A stretch of 64,000 nucleotides of DNA, taken from positions 26,740,873 through 26,804,872 of the forward strand of contig CP137680.1 of NCBI GenBank assembly GCA_037976565.1, given 5' to 3'. The position numbers were made by a program, and so were the translations under genes. This document shows positions 36,093 through 47,807 of this stretch, one piece after another. Each line of letters starts with the position of its first letter. Within the stretch, counting starts at the first letter, position 1. The notes beneath the pieces were generated by a model, which had not been told where the DNA came from, did not search any database, and worked only from the letters and a program-made list of their open reading frames with translations. This DNA comes from Mesocentrotus franciscanus. Lineage: Eukaryota > Echinodermata > Echinoidea > Camarodonta > Strongylocentrotidae.

Positions 36093-36367
36093 ATGGGTGT
36101 ATTAGTTTGCGGGGTTTCCTACTGAAGCTCTGTTCTGGTACATGGAATGTATGCATTGATCAGTAGCCCAATCAAGATTTTAGGAGAGAGTTCTCTGAAA
36201 ACAGCATTGTAGGCAAAGATAACCATCAACCAAAATGTATTTTGTTGAACATGATCTTTAACCAAATATTTCAGAATTCAGTGTATCATGATCTGTATAA
36301 ACTACATTTTTCAGCCAAAGGAAGTAACAGCCTGAAGCACTGATGATATTCTCCAACTGATATACAC

Positions 36368-36655
36368 AGTGGAGGTGTCATGGTATAATGGTTAATTTAC
36401 TTGATACTCAATCCAAGAGTTGAGGGTTCTAATCCCTGCCCTACCTTTGGCAAGACATTATTCCGCTTCTGCCACTCTCTACCCAGGTGTAAATGGATAC
36501 CTGATATGCCAGAGCGCAACATGTTTAGCCCCCAGCTATGACTGGGGTAAGAGCATGGACCTACTACTGGTCCATGGTAAGAGCACCAGAAGCATCATGA
36601 CGTGATGGACATGTGCACTATATAAGATGCCACTATTATTATTATTTTATGATTA
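36368..36655 (+). mobile_element. tRNA-derived SINE with (ATT)n tail
   Basis: The head tgtcatggtataatggttaa (A-box-like) and gagggttctaatccctgccc (B box) lie about 40 bp apart. The body is ttggcaagacatt, ctctctacccaggtgtaaat, ctatataagatgcc. The tail is ATT repeats at about 36630. RNA polymerase III promoter elements are internal, as usual for SINEs. Frames across it are meaningless. Confidence 0.75.
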
Positions 36656-37171
36656 TCCAATATATTTCACTGCTGAAATGTGTTGTGTCTGGACTCGTCC
36701 ATCCAGACCCAAAAGCGATTATGATATTGGCATCACATCTTTCCATACCAAGGTCAGACTTCAACCCCTGTAGAGAATGGTTGCATACAGAGAAAATTGA
36801 TTTATGTGACTGGTATTCATGTTACTCATTGTGAATCAAATATTGAGGATGTGTGTTTAATGATTTTTAATGGAGGATGTTTAGAATAAATCATTGAAGG
36901 GATTTCTCATTTTCATTTATTAAATTACTGGATTAATTTCCTGATTGAAGTAAATTTATATGAAAATGGTATAATTATGGTACTGTTTGTCCAATATGGT
37001 ATAAATCCTACTCTGGATATCCACAAGGTCGTTGACATAGCTATTCCATCTACCACATGTCACGCTATATATACACTCTACTGTTAACACAGCATGACAT
37101 TGGGTTCTTTGACCCAGAAGTATTTCATTACAATGTCTTGGGGTCATTGATCAGCACAAGGAAATGTCAAG

Positions 37172-37617
37172 AATAGACCTGTTTACTGATCTTATGCATA
37201 CTTTTTGAGCAAAAGTTTCTCTTGCCAGAGGCTTTCCGGACATTGCAACAACTATTGTATGCAAAGTGGAATCTAGCCATAGAGATGCCATTATTCATTG
37301 CATAGATTGAAATGTATGTATTGAACATGTATGAATTGAAATACAATTAAAACAAGTTTCTTATAACTTTGCCATTGAATGAATGGCTTGTGGTCAATAG
37401 ACCTTTTTACCAATATCATGCATACGTCTTGAACAAAAGTTGCTCTTGTTGACTCATGCTTTCCAGACATAGCAACAAGTTAACAACTGATGTATACAAA
37501 GTGGATTCCATCCATAGAGATGCCATGATTCATAGCAGGTGGATGGAATGTTTGGTAATCAGGGGTTAGGGAGAAGAACATGTATAAATTGAAATGCAAT
37601 AAGTAAACAGGTCTATT
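37172..37617. mobile_element. MITE, AATAGACCTGTTTAC family
   Basis: The ends AATAGACCTGTTTACTGAT and AAGTAAACAGGTCTATT are inverted. The inside consists of two similar halves (gagcaaaagtttctcttg / gaacaaaagttgctcttgtt; catagagatgccatta / catagagatgccatgatt), an internal duplication of about 225 bp. Related words occur at 35505-35690. Confidence 0.7.
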
Positions 37618-37763
37618 CTATACACTGAAAAAAAGGTAGACCAGTTCACTGATGTATTCAAATTTAATACATACTTGTACAACCATCGTTACCAATGCTT
37701 TCCCATCATAGCAACAACCAATGCATGCAACCAGCATTGTGAATGTAAAAATCCAAAACCTTG

Positions 37764-38541
37764 TTAAAGCCCAAGTCCACTCCCAAAATAACTTACTTTC
37801 AATAGAACCAGAAAAATCAGACAAACCAATCAAAAAAAGTTTGAGCAAAATCGGATAACTAATAAGAAAGTTATGAATTTTTAATGACATGAAAAACTTT
37901 GAAAATCACTACACAAATTGGCAACTCACTCATGAGTCTGTGACGTATGGTCCTCACTATCCACTAATTATTTTCTGTATATTGATAATATAAATTTCCT
38001 ATTTTCACCCTAAGAATCTTATTTCTTCACACCAGCATCCAAGTTAGATTGTTAGTCATGTGTTTTTGTGTGGATGCACAAATTAAGAGGTATTTTTGTC
38101 CAGTTAAATCATGAAAAATTGAATTTTGATAAACTATTTATATAAAAAACAATAATTATGAAATACAATATTCATAAAATAGTATCAATTCTTCAAATTT
38201 CATAAAAGTTTTTGGGAAATGTAATGCATGCAATATGATACAAATCATATAACCTGGGCAAAGGCATGGGGAAATCAAGTTTTGGGGGATAAAAAGGGAA
38301 ATTAATGGGATTAAACTATATAAAGCAATTGATAAGTTGTGAGGACATGACGTCACAAACTGATAACCATCTTGGCAATTTGTGTTGTGATTCTCATTGT
38401 TCCATAGTTTTACATACTTTTTCAAAAATTCATAACTTTCTTATTAGTTATCCGATTTTGCTCAAACTTTTTTGATTGGTTTGTCTGATTTTTCTGCTTT
38501 TATTGAAAGTAAGTTATTTTTGGAGTGGACTTGCCCTTTAA
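37764..38541 (-). mobile_element. TTAA-flanked MITE, AAGTCCACTCC family, copy 2
   Basis: Intact, 778 bp, from TTAAAGCCCAAGTCCACTCC to GGAGTGGACTTGCCCTTTAA, with TTAA at both edges. Inverted relative to copy 1. Its uninterrupted text ccaagttagattgttagtca supplies the empty site for the Harbinger-like MITE nested in copy 1. Confidence 0.92.
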
Positions 38542-39415
38542 GGTGTATGCAATTGTTGGTATCTACTGTACATGTACATGTAGGTCCATAAAAAGAATTG
38601 TCTACAAATGTGAATGTATTTGTGAACTGGTCTGTTGCAAGAAGAATCTTGTTCTCATGTTTTATGATCAAGAAATAAATTGTAAACTTTCTTGGCATGA
38701 AGGTCTGAAGTATTAGTTCAAATACACTGTAATGACAAAAATCAAATTATCATGTATCCTTCTGAATACTCTAATAAGAGATACCAAATCTGCTGCCAAG
38801 GTGTTTTGTTTTTAATGTTTAATCAGTCATATGGACTTATGTTAGTACATGTACATACATGTACATACATACATACATGTACATGTATGTACAGCTCAGT
38901 TAAGACCTACACAAACAATTTGCATGTGACGTGTATACCCTTGCACCAAAACACAATGCCAAATTTCCTTCTCATCATTATCTACAGATCTGATCTTATC
39001 TTTGGCAGTGGGTGTTTATTGTTCTTGGGCAACATGCAGTTTTTCATGTTTTGTGCCAAACCAAACTATGCATTAATCATTTGCTCTGAAAGATGATGGT
39101 GCTAAAGTTCTTGGCCTGGGTCTAGATGATAGCACCTTTTTGGTCCTCTGCCAATCCCTGTTAAAGATAATTTTAAGTTCTTGTAATGGTGCAAACTAAA
39201 AAATCACAGATACAGATTGACTTGACACTGGTGGGGCAATGTTACAGATAAATGATCATATAGGACACATTGCCTATTTAAGAGCTAGAAGAGGATTAAC
39301 TTTGTGTAAAGCATACAAGTTACCTCCTAATTTGCTGTCAACGAACGATACGTCAAACAAATTTGGTATCATGTAAGCCAAAGAGCCAATTTATGAGCAA
39401 AGAAGGTACATGTAA
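38542..39415. other. Spacer with TACATG-rich tract
   Basis: acatgtacatacatgtacat units at 38848-38892 form a short self-complementary microsatellite. A weak hairpin-family trace lies at 39281-39335 (agctagaagaggattaactt). No supported exon. Confidence 0.45.
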
Positions 39416-39869
39416 GACCCCGTTCTCACTCACTTCGTTGGAGCGGTCTAACTAAGACCCGTTCCTCAGGAGCGGTTCTTAGGTGAGTGAGAACGGTCAA
39501 AGTGGTCCAGGAAGTGGACTTCTGGACCGCTCCAGAAGACCACCTCGGGAGGTGGTCTTGAGGAACGGGTCTTATTAAGAGCGGTTTGGAGCGCTCTAAC
39601 GTGCGAGTGTGAACGGAAGCGTACTTTGAACGGAAGTGGTCTAGTGACGTTGCATGCGAAACATGTATTACGGTACATAAGCTTAGTATTCCGCGAAAAA
39701 TTGACCCGCTGACCTGAGCTGCCATAGCAACAAGACCACTTTGACTCGTGGAGCGGTTTGAGCCATAAAAAACTGCTCGGAGTGTGAACCCTCGCAAACC
39801 GTTCCTCAAGACCCGTTCCTCTGGAGCGGTCTAACTAAGACCACTTTCAAAGTGAGTGAGAACGGGGTC
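39416..39869 (-). mobile_element. PIF/Harbinger-like MITE, copy 5
   Basis: Complete, with TAA on both sides, inverted relative to copy 1. The 127-codon minus-strand frame (start MRNGLRGFTL) lies entirely inside the repeat. Confidence 0.9.
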
Positions 39870-40377
39870 TAAGAAACTCAAATTATTTGATGCATGTGGA
39901 CAGTAATAGAACAAGTAGTTTCAGTGGAAATTATACCCAGTAAATATTCATCAGTTTGTATACATTTTACTGATCCAAACCACTGATCTACTAAATGATT
40001 TTTTTAAATGCACCTTTAAATCCAGCTTCTCTCAAAATGCAGATCTATGTAAAAGCAGTACATAAGATTAGTATTGATTTGTGTCTGTTGATAAATGCAA
40101 CACACTAGACACCACTCTGTCCCTATTTTCCCGTGCTAATTTCCTCTATGTATGCAAATGCCCAGTTTGTCTATTGTTTTGGTGATATTGTCTGGTAGGA
40201 CACCATATGCTAACACACATGGGAGGTATTAAAACTCCAGACAGAGCGCATGCCTCTACCTGGCCCAGGCCACGCCCCCCTAGCTGTTGACCTGAGTTGA
40301 GGTGAGAAAATACTATGGGGTTTATTAGCATAACCAAACTGAAACCGATATCCTCTAGCTACTACCAGGGGCCAGGT

Positions 40378-41345
40378 CAAATAACAAGTCGAATTCCTCA
40401 GAATTTTCACGAAATAAAGGCTCTGCAACACAACCATTGTAGCTTCGTGGTTAGGGCATGTAGGGTCCATGGTTAGGGGTGGCATAAGAACATCTTTGAC
40501 CAGGTTCATCTAGCTAGTTGATTTTCTCAGACATTTCATGAGGAAAAGAAAGCTACCGGTATTGTAAGACTTCCATATGGAGCATTTTTACATCTAGTGA
40601 TTCTTGTCCCACTAGGGCATTGCAAAACAGAAGCATCTTTGTCAGAGTTGTATGGGCAAATAAGGAATGATATTTGCACATGGTTTGCCCTTGGACTATT
40701 TAGTGTGCTAGTGACTGCATTGCTTGTCAGGTCATTACAATGTCTTGGACAGGCTTGGTCAGGTCAAGTGAGCAAGTTGAATTCCTCAAGACTTTCATGA
40801 GATTAGAATAAGAACAGTGCTTTGCAACACAAATGATCATTTTTTGGTTTAGGGCAGTAGGACCGTGGTTTTATGGTTAGGGCATTACAAACTGAAACAT
40901 CTATTGTCAAGAGTTGGACAAATAAGGACTGATATTTGCACTTGGTTTGCCCTTGGACTACATAGGCGCACCAGTAGCTGAATTGTTTGTCTGGTCGTAA
41001 CAATGTCTCTGACAGGCTCTTTGTCTGGTCAAAACTAGCAATTCTCCTCAAGTTTCATGAGGTGGGGGGATTCTGAAACATAACCACTTGTTTGGGCGTT
41101 GCAAACTGGAATTCTTAGTTCTAGAGTTGGGCAAATAAGACATATGGTTTTCCCTTGGACCACATATGTGCACCAGTGACTGTATTCCTTTGTTGTCATA
41201 ACATGGTGCATGGTCACTTCAGAACTAGCCATTTAAATTCTTCTGAATTGTCACGAGGAAAAAAATCTCAGAAATAAAAATAATCATTGCTTGGTTAGGG
41301 CAGTACTTCCATGGTTAGGGCATTGCAAACTGAACCTTTCGCTGA
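40378..41345 (+). repeat. Degenerate long-unit tandem array
   Basis: A unit of roughly 200-300 bp is repeated with divergence. Landmarks recur in order: gaattcctcaagactttcat / caattctcctcaagtttcat; aaataaggactgatatttgc; cccttggactacatagg; gtctggtcgtaacaatgtct; ggttagggcattacaaactg. Further unit pieces lie at 41600-41690 and 43030-43180, separated by inserted MITEs. Confidence 0.7.
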
Positions 41346-41394
41346 TTGATTATTCTGATTTGTTGGTTTTAGTATTGTGCATGCACTGCTGGCG

Positions 41395-41585
41395 TTTAAA
41401 AAACCACACTCCATACGTGGATTTTTCAATTACGGATTTTCTTCTTGTCTTCCGGTAGTTGCTTAGCAACTTTCGATGAAACACAGGAATGTAAGAAAAA
41501 CCAGTTGTTTTTAACAGTAGTGTAAATGGCAGTAAAAAAATAATCAAAGATTTTTCAAAATGGTGTTTGGGCTGTGTAAACAGCC
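41395..41585 (-). repeat. Dispersed MITE-like repeat, related to 2905-3483
   Basis: ccacactccatacgtggatt, gtagttgcttagcaactttc, gatgaaacacaggaatgt and agtgtaaatggcag correspond to words in the 3 kb copy. caaaatggtgtttgggctg closes it. Confidence 0.5.
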
Positions 41586-41929
41586 CTTTTTATTGTTGTA
41601 GTTGGGCATAAAGAGCTGGTATGTACACATGCCTTGCCCTTGGACTACATGGGTGTGCCAGTGTCTGAAATGCCTGTCTGGTCATAACAAGAGTTAGGTT
41701 CACACAGGACTATTGTAGATTTAAACGTTGAGTTTACGAAACCTTGAAGTCATAAACAAAGATCGAACAGTGATGAGGGTTCACACAGGACCAATACAAA
41801 CTGGCAAAGCCTTGAAGTTAATTGTGTCCAAACATAACTTCATAGATAATAGATATTGCCATAACATAAACAAATGTATAAATCAATTATATAAAAAAGA
41901 ATATTGATGGATTGCTCTATTCAAAGCCA

Positions 41930-42525
41930 TTAATGGGAAATCCAACCTTGATAGCAAACTACTCTAGACGATAGCATAAAAATTAGAGGAGTAAACTGGT
42001 GAAAGTTTGAATGAAATTGGACAAAAATTGAGAAAGTTACGAATTTTTAAAAGTTGTAATCACTATAGGTATGGGCTCTTCAAATTGGCTGAATTGGTAT
42101 TGTCTGTCTGATGTAGTGGTGGACAACTTTCCCATTTGTTCCAAAACACAAAATGATTAAAATTTCAATTAAAAAAAAAATGTATGACTCATGATGTTCT
42201 TTTCTTTGTAGATGACCTGTACGAATGTACTCTCCATAATATATTTTGAGTAGTGCCCCAAGAGTATAGGCACTTCGTAGAAAAAAAAATATTAGTGATT
42301 TTTTTTGTGTACAAGGCAAATGGGAGAGTTATACGGCACTCCGTCATAATCCACAGACCAAATTGCCAATTTGAGATTCGCATAGCTGTATTGATCTCAC
42401 ATCTCAAACATTCATAACTTTCTTACTATTGGTGTGATTTGTTCCAAACTCTCGCCATTCTGTTTCTCTTGACTTTTCTGCTTTCATTCAAGCGAACTTA
42501 TTACAACAGTTGGAGTGCCCTTTAA
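41930..42525. mobile_element. TTAA-flanked MITE, distant relative of AAGTCC family
   Basis: The left end TTAATGGGAAATCCAACC and the right end GTTGGAGTGCCCTTTAA are inverted. Sub-terminal words (attgagaaagttacgaattt and cattcataactttcttact) mirror the AAGTCC family layout. Its right TTAA (42522-42525) is also the end of the next MITE. Confidence 0.7.
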
Positions 42526-42905
42526 AGGCATCGTTTAACAATGTATAATATGAGATGCACGGCCCTACGTGTTATCAGTGTTTGTGATATGGTGTAATAT
42601 TGAAGACCTAAAAAAATTGCGCTTCAAAAGATCAAGAAGTGCCTCAAAAAAGTAAAGATCTTTGAGTGACCGGTTTTACCATACTCGTTTTCCCCAATAG
42701 ACTGCAGTGTTAGGAAAACCGTTAGGAAAACGCAAAATTTAATTTCGATTTCCAATCATAAATATCTTGATAATCAGACAGGCGATCGGCTTGTAAAAGT
42801 CATGGGGTTCCTGACTGATCTAAAGGTTTATAATTATCATTGCAGCATGAGCTACATCCAGGATTTTGTTTCAGAATCTGAGACTAAGTTACCCAATCCC
42901 TTTAA
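42522..42905 (-). mobile_element. TTAA-flanked MITE, AAAACCGGTCACTC family, copy 2
   Basis: Inverted copy of 24906-25286: TTAAAGGCATCGTTTAAC, gtgaccggttttacc, gcatgagctacatccagg, closing cccaatccctTTAA. It abuts the previous MITE and shares one TTAA. The 93-codon frame at 42802 is mostly repeat sequence. Confidence 0.85.
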
Positions 42906-43418
42906 GTTTATATATGTAGACTGTCTGTGTGAACCTAAGTTATATCTCCAGTGCTCAGGCATGCTGAGAGAGAAAAAAACCGTCTTCTATCATGGACCTA
43001 CTTCCATGCTCCTATCCAACCGATCCATGCAGTTGGTGAAATGGCATTGCAAACTCAAAGTATTGTTAGAGTTGGGCAAATAGGGAGGTGGTATTTGCAT
43101 TTGGACGACATCGTAATATTATAGTTGTGCCACCAGGTGTTGGGCTTGTTCTGACCATAGATTCCTGCAATTCTCAAAGGTAGAGATACATTGGAATACC
43201 CTGGCTGGCTTTTAAAAGTAAAAGCAATTTCCTTCCAATCTACTTTTACTCGGATTCCGGAGAAAGAAAAGTGTACTGGTAGGCTTCGTGAATAAATATG
43301 GAATGGTACGACTGGGAATCGATTTCTAGGAATACTCCATTGAATGTAAATGAGACTGGCATCAACATTATTATAATTTTTTTTAAGCATAGGAAAGAGT
43401 TATTAATTGTTATGAATC

Positions 43419-43477
43419 ACCAGAGTTGCTTGTTGATTCATTTCTTTTATGATCAAACAGATTTTGTAAAGTTTAAG
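43419..43477 (+). repeat. Left part of a 162-bp tandem unit, split by transposon
   Basis: caccagagttgcttgttgat through gatcaaacagattttgtaa, ending GTTTAAG, continues after the element at 45274. A second, uninterrupted unit follows at 45377-45538. Confidence 0.85.
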
Positions 43478-45273
43478 CAGGGAGGTGGGAGTTACAAGGA
43501 GTGGAAACTCGAATTGACGATACCCTAGGGTATTTTTCGTTGGATTAGAACTAATCCAATGGCTGGAAATAGCAATGATCAATCTGTCACACACAGCGAT
43601 TTCAAAGCCACCGAGCTAATGGTTATGCAAGGTTACGTAAGAGTAAGCCCTTTTCCAGCGCTGACTTGTAAACAAATGCGAGAGCGAGGTCATTCTGCTC
43701 ACTTTGAGGTTCCATGCGCCGTGCCGACTTTTAAGCGTTCTCCCACCTCCCCAGCTCATCGCCCTTTTAGGCAAAGACGTCGCGAAAAGCTATATCAACG
43801 CTTTATGGCTGCGCAGTGGTCGCTGGTTAACTCTACACGTGCGCATTACGGTTCTAAACAAAAGTATTCTTCCAGCAGTATTCGAGTCTTTGTTTCAGCG
43901 AAATCGGTCAAGAAATAACGATAATACGATGGGAGTACGATTATTTTATGAAATTTATACATAAATATGAGATATGGAATGCCTATAACTTCCGACAAAA
44001 AGTGCACATTGATTCATTTTCGATCGAAAAGAACAGACTTCAATCTTGCAACTGGTTTTAGTCCCATGCATGTGTTCCTGCGTGTTTTTTTTTAATTCAC
44101 ACAAATTTCGAAAAATCCAAAGATTCTCGGGTTTCTACCGGAAGTAAAGATATTCTCGTGCATATCGATCGATAAAGTGTTATTTACAGGAACACAGAGA
44201 GTGCCTATTGATTCGGGAGGTATAATGAGTAAATAACTTGTCTTGACCTAGACCGAAGATTTCTGTCTCTTTCGTTCGTTAGCCTCTGATTTGGGTAGGG
44301 TCGGCTCCTCTCTAGCTCTTTAGAGACAGAAGCCGACCATAGCGACTGCATTGCAAACTACTGCTCGCGTCCGAGCAGTAAACTTATTCCCAAAATACTA
44401 CATTTTACCCAATGCATATCCGATGCATTTATTATTGTAAATTAGGCCTAGGCTAAACTACATCGGTTCCACTTACCAGATTGACTGTATGATGCGTTTA
44501 AGGGTCTTTTTCCGGATTTTCATCGCGAAAATGAGCTCCGTGTTGAAATTCTTGCTTACTGCGATGGAAGGAAGATGACGTCATCCATTGACAGTAACAG
44601 TTTAAAATACGGCTGCAAGAATTTCAGCACGGAGCTCATTTTCGCGATGAAAATCCGGAAAAAGACTCTTAAACGCATCATACAGTCAATCTGGTAAGGT
44701 AAAATGTAGTATTTTGGGCATAAGTTTACTGCTCGGACGCGAGCAGTAGTTAATTACAATGCAGTCGCTATGGTCGGCTTCTGTCTCTTAAGAGAGGAGC
44801 CGACCCTACCCAAATCAGAGGCTAACGAACGAAAGAGACATAAATCTTCGGTCTAGTCTTGACCTAGAGTTTACTTGACAAGAAAAAATACAAAAATCAA
44901 ATAATATATATTATACAGTCGGTCAATTAGTCTCTAGAAAACAACAACAGTAATGAAAATGCTGTAATGATGATGGTAGTAATAACAACAAGGTGGAACT
45001 TGGAGTCGGAGTTGGACTCTTCAAAGTTCCAGCTTGCTGGTTATTTGTAACTCCCACCTCCTAGGCCCTGGCCCTGCATGTTTGCACTACGCGCTACACT
45101 CGACCTGACTTCCGGGTTAGCGCTGTCACTCATCAGCGATGCTCGATTTGAGTGCTGCTGGTAGCCGCGGCAGTAATTTGATAATCTAAAAAAACACTGC
45201 GTTGTGTCGGCTTGACGCATGGGATCAAAGGGACAGCTTCGACTTTCCACTCCTTGTAACTCCCACCTCCCTG
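43478..45273. mobile_element. 1.8 kb CAGGG-ended DNA transposon (non-autonomous)
   Basis: The left end CAGGGAGGTGGGAGTTAC (continuing aaggagtggaaa) is an exact inverted repeat of the right end GTAACTCCCACCTCCCTG. GTTTAAG stands on both sides (43471-43477 and 45274-45280) as target duplication. The uninterrupted tandem unit reads agtttaggggac at the same place. A CAGGG terminus recalls hAT elements, whose duplication is normally 8 bp, so superfamily is left open. A 119-codon frame at 43559-43918 has no recognisable transposase motif. A further foldback is nested at 44249-44855. Confidence 0.85.
44249..44855. mobile_element. MULE-like foldback element, nested
   Basis: Arms of about 250 bp are complementary from TAGACCGAAGATTTCTGTC to GACATAAATCTTCGGTCTA. 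They run through ctctttcgttcgttagcctc, ctgctcgcgtccgagcagta and tttcatcgcgaaaatgagct. GTCTTGACC stands on both sides (44240-44248 and 44856-44864). Long TIRs plus a 9-bp duplication fit Mutator-like foldbacks. No coding capacity. Confidence 0.85.
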
Positions 45274-45376
45274 GTTTAAGGGACATTGTTAAATGTACCT
45301 CAAGTAAATATATTGATAGCATATTTTTACATAATGATTTATTGGAAATCTAGTTTCGCTTATATTTTCATGATGA

Positions 45377-45538
45377 CACCAGAGTTGCTTGTTAATTCAT
45401 TTCTTTTATGATCAAACAGATTTTGAAAAGTTTAGGGGACATTGTTAAATGTACCTCAAGTAAATATATTGATAGCATATGTTTACATAATGATTTATTG
45501 GAAATCTAGTTTCACTTATATTTTCATGATGAATGACA
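45377..45538 (+). repeat. 162-bp tandem unit, uninterrupted copy
   Basis: caccagagttgcttgttaat to tatattttcatgatgaatga. It repeats 43419-43477 joined to 45274-45376, and so preserves the paralogous empty site of the CAGGG element. Confidence 0.88.
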
Positions 45539-46130
45539 CTTTTTCAAACAGTGAAAATCACACAAGTCAATTAGAAAGATTATGTCTATATCTATTATCT
45601 AGTCGATGTCTGTAGGCCTACTTACACGTGTACATAGAATTTCTAGAATGAAAAGTAGAAATAGTAGATCATATAGGCCAGCATAAAGAAAGACAGTTAC
45701 AGAATAGGGTACAGATGCCAAGATGCAAACAGATACAATTCAAATCAAATCAATGATTCAAGAGAGAAACTAATTTCTCAAAATTGATGTTTTTATTCAA
45801 ATGCTTGCTATGTACATGTATTGTAAGTAGATCAACTTCATTACACCAGTGTTGTATTTTCTACATCAGATGATACACATTTGCTGGTATGCAGATATTG
45901 AATCAAATCTTTTCTTTCACAGAGAGGTCAAACCTTTAACACCCCCCCCCCATTCACACTACAAATATTCATGGTATAGCTAATAGCTATCGATAAGTAA
46001 TCATTTTTCTTGTCGGAATGTTGTTCAATGAAACATCATATAACTAAATGTCTTATAGGGAAACAGAGGTTTTGGGATCATCATGGATGAAAATATTGAA
46101 TTGTAATAACAACAATACTTATATAATGTG
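45539..46130. other. Unannotated spacer with C-run
   Basis: A C-run lies at 45942-45951. Nothing else is recognised. Confidence 0.4.
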
Positions 46131-46756
46131 TGTACGCCCCTCTTGGTATATTCATAATGATTCTTTACACTGGATTCTAGTTTCATAGAAATTTCCCCTT
46201 GTGTGAACAGGGTATTGGATTACTACCATGTCCTTGTGGGTGTGTTTATCGTGTCTTGCCACAGATATGTACATATCGAACCCCACTATACGAACGTGAT
46301 TTTCGGGATGTCGCGTTTATCGTCTCTTCACGATTCAAAATAAAGGCCTTGTCTCTGCGTAGCTGCTTTGCGCCGTTTGACCCGGGAAGCGGATTAGCCT
46401 GGGAAGGTCCATAGAGCTATATGGGAAGGTCCGATTTGTATGTGGGGTTCAAAACAGCTTTGCGTTTATGGTGTCTCAGAATGTGATTCTGGCTGTATGT
46501 CACATTCAAAACGCACTATTTTCGGCGTTACAATATGCCCATATCTAAAGATGTTTGAAAAAGGCTTTGCGTTTATCGCCTTAAAAATTTGCCTGAAAGA
46601 CGTTTGAAAATGCTGATTCTAGGCAAAAATTTGGTCGATAAACGCAACCTGTGACAGGCAGACTGCTGGGTATTTCTAGCAAGATTATCAAGATGTGCTT
46701 AGACTTTTGAGACCAGTAACTTTTCTTCAAATTTTGTATAGCAAAAGGGGCGTACA
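46131..46756. mobile_element. TGTACGCCCC TIR element
   Basis: The left end TGTACGCCCCTCTTGGTATA mirrors the right end TATAGCAAAAGGGGCGTACA. The interior is GC- and CpG-richer than the flanks and repeats gcgtttatcg-type words (46245, 46315, 46455, 46570). No target duplication is obvious. The 71-codon frame at 46199 has no domain. Confidence 0.65.
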
Positions 46757-46789
46757 GATAGAAAACAACATCATATAAAGAAACATCAT

Positions 46790-46920
46790 ACTTTTGAAGA
46801 GGTCAGCTGACATGACAGCTGGTCAATCGTCATGGTGCACTCATGATAGGCCCTGACCAGTTATAAAACTTTCATAAGATATGATGCTCAGACTAGAGGG
46901 GCACCCTGATTTTTACAATG
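46790..46920 (+). repeat. Dispersed repeat shared with 25293-25440
   Basis: ttttgaagaggtcagctgac, ctcatgataggccctg, agttataaa and accctgatttt occur in the same order as at 25.3 kb. Confidence 0.5.
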
Positions 46921-47807
46921 TTTGTAAAGCCTTGCGATGAATTTCAGTAGTGTAGACGCAGGGTGAGATAAAGGTAATCATGAGCGGTCATAATGAGGGA
47001 AAATAAAACTGAATATTTAAACCTATTTACTCTTTATTATGATTTATTTTGATACCTGCCAGGTAAATTTGGTACAAACGAATATAAAACAGCTTAGTGT
47101 AATGAGCAAAGATGGATGCAAATATTGAGCCACTTTTCCCTGACTTTGTGTCAGTTTCTTTGACATTAATAAAACAATTCACATTACACAGCCAATTCAA
47201 GATAATTTGTACCTTTATATTTGTTTAATTTGTACATGTATATGAGATGATTTTGTTGATTTAAAGTAATTAATTTAGCCATAATTTGATCATGCACATC
47301 AGGGTACAACAAAGGTATCTATAGGCCTATTTACACATAACCAAAAATGCATGCTGAATAGAACAAAAATGTGCGGTGAATAGAACAAAAATGTACAGTG
47401 AATATAACCAAAAATGCACGCTCAATGACAAAGTCGTTCAATAGATTATTTATTAAATATCATTTGACCAGGGAGATCTCCCTGATGTGACCAACAATCC
47501 TCCAAGCAAATGACAAGGATCTACTTAGATGTTATATAATAGTAGTTAGTATGGTCCAAGTCTTCTTTGTAAATCACATACTTTGGAGTTCTTGAAGTGA
47601 AAATCTGAGATTTTTGCTTTTGTTCTCTGCCCTTTGCCCTATTGTATGCTTTACTATGGCTTGAGTGAGCAATAGAGTGTCAGTTTGTGACGCAGGAAAG
47701 GGTAGGCCTATACTTCTAGAAGTCTTTCTATACTAGTCTTTGGCTGAACCCTCGGTATTTTTTGAGGTCATACGAGTAGTTTTGTCAGTCTGCAGGCACA
47801 GACTCCA
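46921..47807. other. Unannotated spacer
   Basis: A short tandem of gaatagaacaaaaatgt-type units (47345-47420) is visible. No gene. Confidence 0.5.

Noticed and set aside
26174..39809. Frames starting MRNGLRGFTL at several loci, as if a small conserved gene family
   Set aside because: All lie inside Harbinger-like MITE copies. Similarity is explained by DNA repeat identity, and lengths vary with random indels.
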